Source: Chromera velia (taxonomy: Eukaryota; Sar; Chromeraceae). From it: a stretch of 26,114 nt of DNA. Under the pieces are notes generated by a model. The model searched no databases, had not been told where the DNA came from, and saw nothing but the letters and a program-made list of their open reading frames with translations. Shown piece by piece: positions 1 through 8,967 of this stretch. Location: positions 1 through 26,114 of the forward strand of contig JAHBMJ010001762.1 of NCBI GenBank assembly GCA_018398765.1, read 5' to 3'. Numbering within the stretch: the stretch's first letter is position 1; the number at the start of each line of letters is the position of its first letter. Made by a program: the position numbers and the translations under genes.

Positions 1-54
1 GTGTGTGTGTGTGTGTGTGTGTATGTGTGTGTGTGTCTGTCGTCTGTCTGTCTA

Positions 55-85
<31 letters not shown>

Positions 86-138
86 CCATGTCTGTCTGTC
101 TCTGTGTCGGTCTGTCTCTATATTTGTCTACCTGTTTA

Positions 139-169
<31 letters not shown>

Positions 170-241
170 GCCGGTCTGCCTGTCTGCCTGCCTGTCTGTC
201 TGTCTGTCATGAAGAAAAGAAGGGAGAAGAAGAAATATATA

Positions 242-276
<35 letters not shown>

Positions 277-520
277 GTTCTGTCTGTCTGTCTGTCTGTC
301 TGTCTGCGTGTCTGCCTGTGTGCCTGTGTGCCTGTCTGCCTGTCTGCCTGTCTGTCTGTCTGCCTGTCTGTCTGCCTGTCTGTCTGCCTGTCTGTCTGCC
401 TGTCTGCCTGCCTGTCTATCTGTCCGTCCATCCGTCCATCTGTCTGTCTGTCAGTCGGTCAGTCTGTCTGTCAGTCAGTCTGTCTGTCTGTCTGTCCGTC
501 TGCCTGTCTGTCTGTCCGTG

Positions 521-556
<36 letters not shown>

Positions 557-586
557 CGCCTGTCTATCTGTCTGTCTGTCTGTCCA

Positions 587-623
<37 letters not shown>

Positions 624-642
624 GTGTCTCTCTGGTTGTCTG
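1..642. repeat. GT and CTGT microsatellite block
   Basis: The first ~36 bases are nearly pure GT repeat. From there to about 642 the sequence is a long (CTGT)n tetranucleotide array with point variants (CTGC, CCGT, CAGT), broken once at about 208-241 by a purine-rich spacer. All frames are open on both strands only because the repeat lacks stops, giving Cys-Leu-Ser-Val or Asp-Arg-Gln-Thr repeats. I do not regard these as proteins. The array touches the window edge, so its true length is unknown. Confidence 0.97.
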
Positions 643-711
643 CTTACGTGGACCTCTCGGTTTCTCACAGCTCCTTTGCATTAAAGCAAAGGTGCAAAGA
701 AGGAGACTTCC

Positions 712-1644
712 TCAAACTGACTTTCGAGCGATAAAGAGCTTCATCCCGTTCCACGTGCCCTCAATGGTGTTTGTGTGAACTCCAGTTTTCGGGTCAATGT
801 ACCACTTCTTGTGATTGACCGTCCAGTGGCCTGCAACGCACTCCTGTCCAGGCTTGGTGTAGGCCTTCCACATGTCGGTGTACAGGATGGACTCGGGGTG
901 AACATACTTCTTGATGATTTCCCTCATTGTCGTCTCATTTCTGTCAGAGACGGGGACAGCAAAGAAACGGTGCTCTTTCGTTCTTTCAACCCCCCCTACA
1001 ACCTACACGCCTTCCACTCTGTGTCCCCTGTTGTGAGTTCTCTTCCCAAACTTGGATTCATCTATCTCCACAATTATCCCTGGACCTCCTATTAGGTAGG
1101 AGGAATGAGGGCTCAAGGAGGACCACCCAAAAACCTCCATGTCTTCCACAATCACACGACGAAAGATCCTGAACCAGTGGACGACTGTCTGAATACACGT
1201 TCCAGACGCGGTCACCACCCCACCAAAAGAGATCCCAAGCAGGAACAAATAGGCCAGGAGCACAATGGTGCCGTAGAGAAGGTTCGACCCACTGAACATA
1301 GTCCCGTTCAGGCGGGACATCTTCGCACCAGTGCATCTCTTCCGGTTGCATCTGTAACCCTCTTTCTTTCCGTTCTCTTTTATCATCGGATGTGGAGACG
1401 GACGGGCAGCAGTGCCTTGGCAGACAGGCACTGGGGGAATGCAGCCCTGATCAAACAACCACTGCCGAACTCGAGCTTCCGAATCATTGGATTCTTCTGC
1501 AGAGACAGCATCCTTCACTGGAAATTCCCTCAGGCTCGGAAGATTGCCTGGAGGGTGTGTGAACTTCATTTGAATTAAAAGAGAGTTCAGGCTACATGGT
1601 GGACACAGACAGCGATCCAGATGACTGTGTAACTGAGAAGACAA
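712..1644 (-). pseudogene. ISXO2-like (IS1595-type) transposase, interrupted by an in-frame TAG
   Basis: The conceptual product is about 310 codons. It has an N-terminal part with paired cysteines (C68, C75, C99, C104; candidate zinc ribbon ending RCNRKRC), a hydrophobic segment near 122-142, and then the DDE-type catalytic core. Diagnostic blocks are GGPGIIVEIDESKFGKR (acidic residue D195), ILYTDMWKAY (about D257) and HTNTIEGTW (about 290-296, third catalytic region). The frame stops at TAG (1003-1005), exactly where the family usually has the tryptophan of VEGVW, then continues in the same frame through VVGGVERT, FFAVPV and on to TGA at 712-714. There is no frameshift: a single TGG-to-TAG change would explain the break. 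The start at 1644 is the furthest upstream Met, and Met26 (codon starting 1569) is an alternative. I found no terminal inverted repeats or target duplication. The gene lies between a CTGT array and an AT array. Most likely a recently inactivated DNA transposon copy; domesticated gene remains and sequencing error are alternatives. Confidence 0.9.
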
Positions 1645-1790
1645 AGAGGTTCCTAAGTGGATCGGGTGGAGATGGAACTGAGCGAATGGGCAGTGGAGAT
1701 GTGAAGGGTGTGAAAGAGAAGCTCGTTTTGTGTTCAGCGGTTTATAGAGATCACTGGAGCTCTCACTTGAAGACAGAGAAATTTATATAA

Positions 1791-1792
<2 letters not shown>

Positions 1793-1834
<42 letters not shown>
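1793..1834. repeat. (TA)n microsatellite
   Basis: A run of about 20 TA dinucleotides follows the 5' side of the transposase gene. It is followed by a short A-rich stretch at about 1862-1876. Confidence 0.95.
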
Positions 1835-1837
<3 letters not shown>

Positions 1838-2845
1838 TTTTGATGCAAAAATTTAATCTCATAAATAAAAAAAAGGAGCAATACAGAGCTGTTCGCAGCG
1901 GGACTATGCGCGGAGCATTAAAGACCCCGGCGGGGGTGACGCCCCTATCGTAGAGTTCACCTGCGAAGCCTAGCTTGCGGAGCGAAGCCGTGCATTCAAA
2001 CGGGATACACCCAACCAGTTGGGTGAGTGCCTCGGGGGGCCATTTAGGGGGTCGGCCATAATTTGATTGCATGTTGGGCATGTCTTGCCTGCAATGCATG
2101 CATGGGTAAATGGCGGGGGCCATGGCAACGTGCGCAAAATATGCTTTTCGGGACTGCACATGAACACATATACAATTAACTCCGTGCGAGTTATACTGGA
2201 GGGGCACGTATCATGAAGAGCGAAGTATATAATATTATAATACGATCGCGGCTCCGTGCGAGTTGCTTAAGGGGCATATTTTAGAATTTGGGTAACACCG
2301 ACCGTGACGGAGACAGAACCGAATCCCCCCTCCAAAAATGAAAAAATGCGTTATGCGGATACGTGCGATCTCAGGGCCTCTCGGCTGATCTCAGCAGAGC
2401 TGAGCTGCTCCCCGAGGCGATGACGGAAATCACGATCCGACGAGAAATATAGTTCTAGGCCCAAGCCGGGAACGTTAAATCCGTCCCGCGCGGGTAAGAA
2501 AAAATAGTGGTGGCGGTTTTATCTGCCGTGCGCTCAGAAAAATGCGTGAGTTAGAAAAGATATGTTGAGTAGTGGAAGAGGAGTCAAACAAAAGAGAAAA
2601 GATGATAGTCCGTTCTGACAGCTCCGTCAAACGAACCGGAACCTACCCTCCCACCGCTTCAGACAGTGCTTCTCCAATCTGTCGCCTTAGCTGTAAAGCC
2701 GATCGACTGTTCGGGTAGTGAACTCAGTTTATTGGGGAAAGACTATTCCGTACTGGTTTTTTAGGATGAATGGGGGGAGAAGATTATCAATGAGGGATCT
2801 AATCATATGCGGCATAGTGGGGGCCGCTAGATCTCTCGGGCGCGC
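1835..2845. other. Unassigned sequence with short direct repeats
   Basis: No convincing gene was found. A leftward open frame over about 1850-2207 has reasonably mixed composition and no low-complexity bias, and the other leftward frame contains a CPTC motif, but neither matches a family I recognise. A 13-bp direct repeat (CTCCGTGCGAGTT) occurs at 2180-2192 and 2252-2264, each followed within about 12 bases by a GGGGCA motif. A small perfect hairpin CTCAGC-AGA-GCTGAG lies at 2390-2404. This could be the remains of an old transposable element. Confidence 0.4.
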
Positions 2846-2846
2846 G

Positions 2847-2885
2847 CCTAATGTTGCGTAAGCAAGCAAAACAGCTATACGGCAT
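2847..2885. repeat. 39-bp dispersed repeat, copy 1
   Basis: This 39-bp segment begins CCTAATGTTGCGTAAGCAAG and ends CTATACGGCAT. It matches 3184-3222 except for one A/G difference. In this copy the right-hand palindromic end (CATTAGGTG) seen in copy 2 is changed to CATGATAAAG. See the entry at 3135-3253. Confidence 0.9.
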
Positions 2886-3134
2886 GATAAAGTCGAGGGG
2901 TTGATGATGATATTCATGTAATAGATCTCACGGTAATTCAGGTCCGGAGAGAAGGGAGTCGATGCAACACTGCAAACTAGATACACGGTAGGACGGATCT
3001 CACCGTTTCACGCACACGGCATAATACCACAAAACAACACATATGAATGTGCCCACAAACTGGTTACAGGGTTCGCACCGACTAATGCACAAACGGCCCT
3101 GGAAAGGCACTAATGAATAACCATGCATTCGATG

Positions 3135-3253
3135 GCCTAACACGATATTAGGCGAAATACGCCTCTTTGATATCGGGTATGCACCTAATGTTGCGTAAGC
3201 AAGCGAAACAGCTATACGGCATTAGGTGAAATGCATCCCCTTGATATGGTTTA
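3135..3253. repeat. Two tandem hairpin-bounded repeat units, including 39-bp repeat copy 2
   Basis: The first unit has a GCCTAA (3135-3140) / TTAGGC (3148-3153) hairpin. The second is bounded by a perfect 9-bp inverted repeat, CACCTAATG (3182-3190) and CATTAGGTG (3220-3228), enclosing the 39-bp repeat also found at 2847-2885. Each hairpin is followed by related sequence of the form ATTAGGyGAAAT...TTGATAT (3147-3180 and 3221-3253). Palindrome-bounded short units repeated nearby suggest a miniature mobile element or a structured RNA-derived repeat. I do not recognise the family. Confidence 0.75.
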
Positions 3254-4981
3254 ATAGAATTACCCTTCGTTAAGACGTAAATCTACTTTTTTTTTTTTTG
3301 CATAAACATTTTGAATTGTAGTTTGCATAATGATCGACTTCGCGTTTTTGTAACTAGTTTAGTTGAATCACTTCTTCCGTTAAGCCTAGTCGCCGTCCTC
3401 CTCCGGCGCCTAGACAGCCGCCAAGTCTCCCACTATCTCAAGCGACATCGCCCCCCTCTTTGCTGTATAACATTTTCCTCTTGCTCTTCTAATGTATACT
3501 GATGCCCCCCTAATAGCTGCGATCTGCAATTTTGCTTTTACTGCTCCTGCAATCTTGCTTGGTGCGCAGCCGTTTTTGCTTGCTAACCCCCATACAATTC
3601 TCTGTACCACGGCTTGACGTGAATCTAATCGTGTCTACGGGTCCCACAGTCCAAACTAGGAGCGATCAGGATTTTTGCGAAGAAGTTTGAATGCATTATT
3701 TCAACCGAACCATGTCTGACCATGTCTGACCTTAATTCGATATATACACTTCATACATCATGCGTACTTCTTTCCTGTTTTCTGAAGATGCGCTCTGTTA
3801 CTCAGCATCCTAACACCGATCATTGCATACCCCCTGTGCATTTCTGCCTTTCGAAACCGAGCCTATAGCGAATCTAATCAATTTTGCCAAAAGCAAAACC
3901 GAGCCTTTCAATTTTGCCAAAAGTGTTGATCGATGGCACGTAAGTTCAACCTACTTCTGGCATCCGGACGTACGAGCGATTCAAGATGATGGTCCTCCCA
4001 AATCTTTCTTGCAGACAACAGCTCTGTTCCAAACATAAACACACTCCTTTCACTTGTGTGGAAAAGGCAGAACTAGCGAAATTGAAGCAGATAGAGAATT
4101 CTCTTCTCACAATCCGAAGGAGGCAGGAGAAAAACTTCTCGGTCGACTCTGTGGACCTCAAGGAGTACAACCGACTCACCTGTTTGAAGAAGTAACAAGC
4201 CGCCACAAAAAGAGGTAAGCTTGCTTCCTGTGCTCTCAAATGTGAGCGACATTTCTCTCAACATGAATGCAGTTCGGTCGCTTGAGATCAATGCTGATTT
4301 AATTGCTTAATCCGATCTGTGCTTGTAGATGCAGCTACATACTTGGGGCATGAAAAGATACGTTTGACAAAGAGACATCAAGAAGAGAGTCTGGCGAATC
4401 AGAGGTCTTTCCCTTTATACCGTGAAGTGTCCAGCCATTTCCGTGTCTCTCTGTGTTCGATTCTGTAGTGGATATATCGGTGTATAGCGTACAGATCGGT
4501 ACCGTTGTAACTTGAAAGTCTGGTGTCCAGGTGTGTCTGAACGTCTTTTTTTTTTAGCATGCATGCAGATTGACGCCGCCACCGTCTGAAAATTCAGCCT
4601 GTCTTCTTTCTTGTGCTCTGTGCTTGTTTCTCTTTCTTTCATTCTGACTCGCTCTGTTTCCATCCGACCCTCTCTATTAGGAAACTTTTGTCTGATGGCG
4701 AGAAAATGCGCGTGCTTGTTCGTATGTGTCAATTCAATACTCCTGATATATGCGTACCATAAACAGTTATGTAGCCATCTCTCTGGGAGTGTGTGGGAAG
4801 TCTGGACAAAATATAATATGAGAATAGAGAGAGAGCTTGCGGGGAGTATTGGCTCTGTGAGCTTGAAGTTTGACCCCAGTAGAATTACACCGTTTACCAT
4901 CGTTCTCCTGGACAACATTGTAGGTTAAACTATGACAGCGATGCACCAAGTACATGTGTCTGCCTGCCTGTCTGTGTATTA
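3254..4981. other. Unassigned region; one weak exon candidate near 4015-4214
   Basis: This stretch holds an oligo-T tract (about 3288-3299), an 11-bp tandem duplication of CCATGTCTGA (3712-3732), and two copies of a phrase containing AAACCGAGCC...TTTTGCCAAAAG (about 3855-3922). Around 4015-4214 there is an acceptor-like TTTCTTGCAG (ends 4014) and a good donor, GAG|GTAAGC (GT at 4215-4216). Two rightward frames are open over much of it: one ends at TAA 4193-4195 and contains a Lys/Leu/Glu-rich segment, and the other runs to the donor. No family was recognised, so a gene is only possible. The segment 4415-4930 shows nothing convincing. Confidence 0.25.
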
Positions 4982-5018
4982 ATGCATGCATGCAACCTAT
5001 ATGTATGTATGCATGTAT

Positions 5019-5160
5019 GTACGTCTCTCTCTCTCTCTCTCTCTCTCCCTCCCTCTCTCTCTGTGTGTGTGTGTGTATGTGTGTGTGTGTGTGTCTACGT
5101 GTGTACGTGTATACTTGTGTGTATATATATTAATATATGTGTATGTATGTATGTTTGTTT
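5019..5160. repeat. CT then GT/TATG microsatellites
   Basis: A (CT)n tract at about 5021-5062 passes directly into GT repeats (about 5061-5095) and then GTAT-type repeats up to about 5160. Frames spanning it are repeat artefacts. Confidence 0.95.
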
Positions 5161-5391
5161 ATGTTTATGTAAACACCCAACAGACACCACAAGCAGCCAA
5201 GACAAGCAGGGCATGGCAGGGTGGTAAACCTAATGGAAAAAAACACGTAAGATGTATTCTAAGACGTATTTGTAGCCAGTGTTTGGAGGCGAGAAAATGC
5301 TGGCGACCTGCTGAACTATGCACCTATGAAGTGTATCATACTGTAGGTGTGCGTATGTACAGAAAAAGACAGACGGTTTGGAAGCGTTGCT

Positions 5392-5870
<479 letters not shown>

Positions 5871-6054
5871 ATATAGCTCTATCTGACTGTGTGTCTATCT
5901 CTCTGTCTGTCTGCTAGTCTGTCTGTCCGTCTTTCAGATATACGGAACAGGAGAGAAAATCCGACTGAGACGGAAAACGAACAGGGAGACGGAACGAAAA
6001 CGAATACAAAGATGTATGAGATGCTGGAGAAAGGTGAATCTTACCCATGAAAAG

Positions 6055-6073
6055 CTTTCTCTCTGTCTCTCTG

Positions 6074-6134
<61 letters not shown>

Positions 6135-6215
6135 AATACCTCTGTGTGTATGTATATGTATGTGTATGTGTGTGTACGTGTGTGTCTGTGTCTGTGTCTG
6201 TATCTATGCATGTAG
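6055..6215. repeat. (CT)n then GT/GTAT microsatellite
   Basis: A (CT)n tract with occasional T insertions (about 6057-6134) is followed by GTAT and GTCT repeats to about 6210. The CT-then-GT order is the same as at 5019-5160. Confidence 0.95.
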
Positions 6216-6918
6216 GTGAATGACTTACTTTAATTTTAGATTCGAATCAATTAGAATCAATTCAAGTCATATATCGGGACGCGGCATGCATAACAAAAAC
6301 CTCGATCATCATTTACGTTGAATATAATTTAACGAAAGAATCATTTTCCTAGAAATTGTTGTTAAAATTTCTCGTAAAACTCTTTATGAAATTCTCTACA
6401 AATTTGAAATAAAGTAATTGCCACTGTATCAAATTACACTATGCAATTAAACGATGAAAAACTATACTGGAAGTTATTATAGACAAATGGTCTGTTTAGA
6501 ACCGGAGCAAGCCGGAGTAAGCCGGAGTAGATAAAAATAATAGAATGGATGAATAAAAAGAATAGCTCATACTCGCTAATTGTAGGCCTCCCCAAGGAGG
6601 CCGCGCCTTGTATATATACATTGGGTCCGACGATCATCATATACGGCATTACATTGGCATTGTATGACTTAAACCAAAAGGACGCGTGCGAGATTGAATC
6701 ATCGCGCGCACAATTCACTTAATTTAAGTTTTTTTCTATATGACAATTAATGATGCGATGCGTAGACAGATATACTTCCTTCCAGCGTTTTTTAAGGCTT
6801 CCTGATTTCGAGGAAAAAAAAGGAGGCACAAAGGCATACCAGTCAATCAGTAAGCAGCGCTGCTTATGGGAATACAGATAGCGCTCTTGTCAAATCAATA
6901 TAACACCTTCCGGTCTGC
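6216..6918. other. AT-rich intergenic stretch with a small GC hairpin
   Basis: No gene was recognised. A 10-bp unit (CCGGAGTAAG and variants) is repeated about three times at 6501-6530. A perfect 7-bp stem with a 4-base loop (GGCCTCC-CCAA-GGAGGCC) sits at 6585-6602 in otherwise AT-rich sequence. Leftward open frames here have no recognisable features. Confidence 0.5.
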
Positions 6919-7598
6919 ATGGACACCCGTTGGTCCATCTCGGCCTTTATGGTGGCCATGACCCTCGCCTCTGCCCAGTCTGCACGCCTTCTGAATTTCG
7001 GCCTTGCAACCGATACCGCAGGCGGGGGCAATACTTTCGACTGCTCCAACTGCTTTCTGGGGGTGAACTCACCTGCGTTGACCAACGATGGCAATAGCAT
7101 ATATATGCAACACTTTCGACTTGGACGACGTCAGCTTGAACATCGGATGGAGGCAGGGAGGCATCAACCAGGGGGATGGCTTAAGGCTTCAGGATGGACA
7201 GGACTTTTTGGAAATAACCATCAATGGAACGGCAAGGAAATACAGTCCTCCAGAGGGAATCAACTTTTACGGTAGGGTGATACATATATGCACATGCATC
7301 TCTCCATGTATATTATTATATTAATATATATAAGTCGAAAGATGTGTCTCTTTGTATTGATGCGTATCTGTTTTTTTGAATAGGAGGTGTTGCATATCAT
7401 ATAGATTCATCAGTTTGTTGTTGATTCCGGGATTTTGCTCTACATTTCCCTCACAGGACAGCTAACTGGGATTGGAGTTGAGGCAAAGGTTGCATGCTCT
7501 CAAAACCCAAAACTTTTATAAATTTGGAGTACATATTTGCGCGCCTGCAGACTTTAGCGTTCGGTAGGTCACAACATGTGGGGCAGATTGTTAAATGA
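6919..7598 (+). CDS. Candidate four-exon gene for a small secreted protein
   Basis: ATG at 6919 opens a frame with a signal-peptide-like N-terminus (MDTRWSISAFMVAMTLASAQ, probably cleaved after SAQ or nearby). Further on are a CSNC pair, a stretch reading LNIGWRQGGINQGDGL, and FLEITINGTARKY, which contains an N-glycosylation sequon. The frame must change between 7077 and 7134. A 58-nt GT-AG intron (7077-7134) restores it; alternatively, an indel in the nearby ATATAT run would be a frameshift. Exon 2 would end at 7271 (ACG|GTAGGG). Exon 3 (7457-7488, after TCACAG) joins in phase to give FYGQLTGIGVEAK. Exon 4 (from 7551 after CTGCAG) gives TLAFGRSQHVGQIVK and TGA at 7596-7598. The total would be about 124 residues. 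I recognise no family, and all splice sites are by eye. The in-phase joins support a gene, but the short introns and weak donors (GTTGAC, GTTGCA) keep confidence modest. Confidence 0.42.
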
Positions 7599-8602
7599 TA
7601 GACGTACTCACAAATTAGCTCAACACTTCCTGTTTTTTTAAATGTTTTTTATAGATTGTGGATTAGACAATTGATTCAATCTATTTTAGTTTATCATATA
7701 TGCCGGACCATTGCCGGTGTTGACTTACTAGATGTTAGACCTACTGGCAGACTCCTAATTATAAATTAGTTTTACTGGTGTAATATAGTTAATAATGATG
7801 ATATACTATAATAACAATGATTACTACTGATAATGTATAACAATTACTAAGTATCATGATCACACTCTGTTCATTATCTTTTTTTATATAGCGGCGGCAA
7901 TGTTATAAGTAGAAATAATATATATACTGTTACATATCATTTAATTAGTTTTAAAAAAGCTGGTTAAAAAGTTTTAATTGGACCGGGCTCTGAAATATAT
8001 GATTATGTATTAAGAAAACGTTTACAAAGACACTTAATATAGATAAAAATAAAGTTGTAACAATATGATCGACGTCTCAGACCCTCATTGAGTTCACAAT
8101 TGATTTCATTTAGCAAAACAAGATTCAAAAAGCAAAACAAATTGAGACCTTCCCAACCTAGTTTCCAACCCCCGTCACTGCATTTTTCTTTGTAAACTTG
8201 ACTGATTTCGATCTCATTTCTTCAGCTTGCAGAGGATTTTCCGATCAGTCAAATATGATGCCCACTTTTGGTTCAACCGGAGACTGTCTGACAGTGTATA
8301 TGGCTGCCAGCCTGCCTCCCTGCCTGCCTGCCTTCCCGCCTGCACCCCCATTGATCCGATCCGCCTTTGCCTTGCAAGCTTGGGCAGAGGCTTGCTTGAA
8401 CAGTCAAGCAAAGAAATCGATCGACCTAATTGTCTCTCCTCCCCTCCCCAGCTGGATGGTTCATTCTTCCCACAGCGATCCACAATTAATTGATTGAACA
8501 TGCAACAAATTCAACCCGCCCCTCCCTCCCTCCTTCCCTCCACACGCTCCCTCGGTCCTTCTGGACACTTTCCACTCCTCTTTTCTGCTCTTCTCTTTTC
8601 TT
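7599..8602. other. AT-rich intergenic region, then pyrimidine-rich DNA beyond the lipase 3' end
   Basis: From about 7600 to 8200 the sequence is strongly AT-rich with no credible frame. From about 8300 it turns pyrimidine-rich on the + strand, with CTGCCTGC and CCTCCCT runs (8305-8345, 8518-8600). The part nearest 8602 should include the 3' untranslated region of the leftward lipase gene. I could not place a polyadenylation site. Confidence 0.5.
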
Positions 8603-8888
8603 TCATCCACAGCACCAGTAGATCAGCTTGTTCTTCCTCGTGCTGTTGCTCTCCCGAGTGATGCATACCTCGTCGGCCCCCTCCCTGGCGAACTTCTGCA
8701 GGACCTCGATGTACGTCTTCGGCATGTGCTCTGCCACCGAGAGGTCCATTCTCGAGAGCGCGTTCCAGAAGGACTCCACCTCCCGGAAGTCCTCCACCTC
8801 CTGCATGTCCAGGTGACTGAACTTCAGGTAGCTCCCCCGACGCCCAGAGGGATCACGAAGAACGAGGCACTTCCCTGCGTGGTGGTAT

Positions 8889-8967
<79 letters not shown>

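Noticed and set aside
1-778. Long open frames rich in Cys-Leu-Ser-Val or Asp-Arg-Gln-Thr
   Set aside because: They are translations of the CTGT microsatellite, which has no stop codons. Several frames on both strands are open at once.
3060-3095. tRNA-like B box (GGTTCGCACC)
   Set aside because: No matching A box, acceptor stem or cloverleaf could be formed by eye. A tRNA scan would settle it.
8198-8501. Overlapping frames on both strands near the lipase 3' end
   Set aside because: They lie in pyrimidine-rich CTGC/CCTC repeats, have no recognisable motif, and overlap one another.
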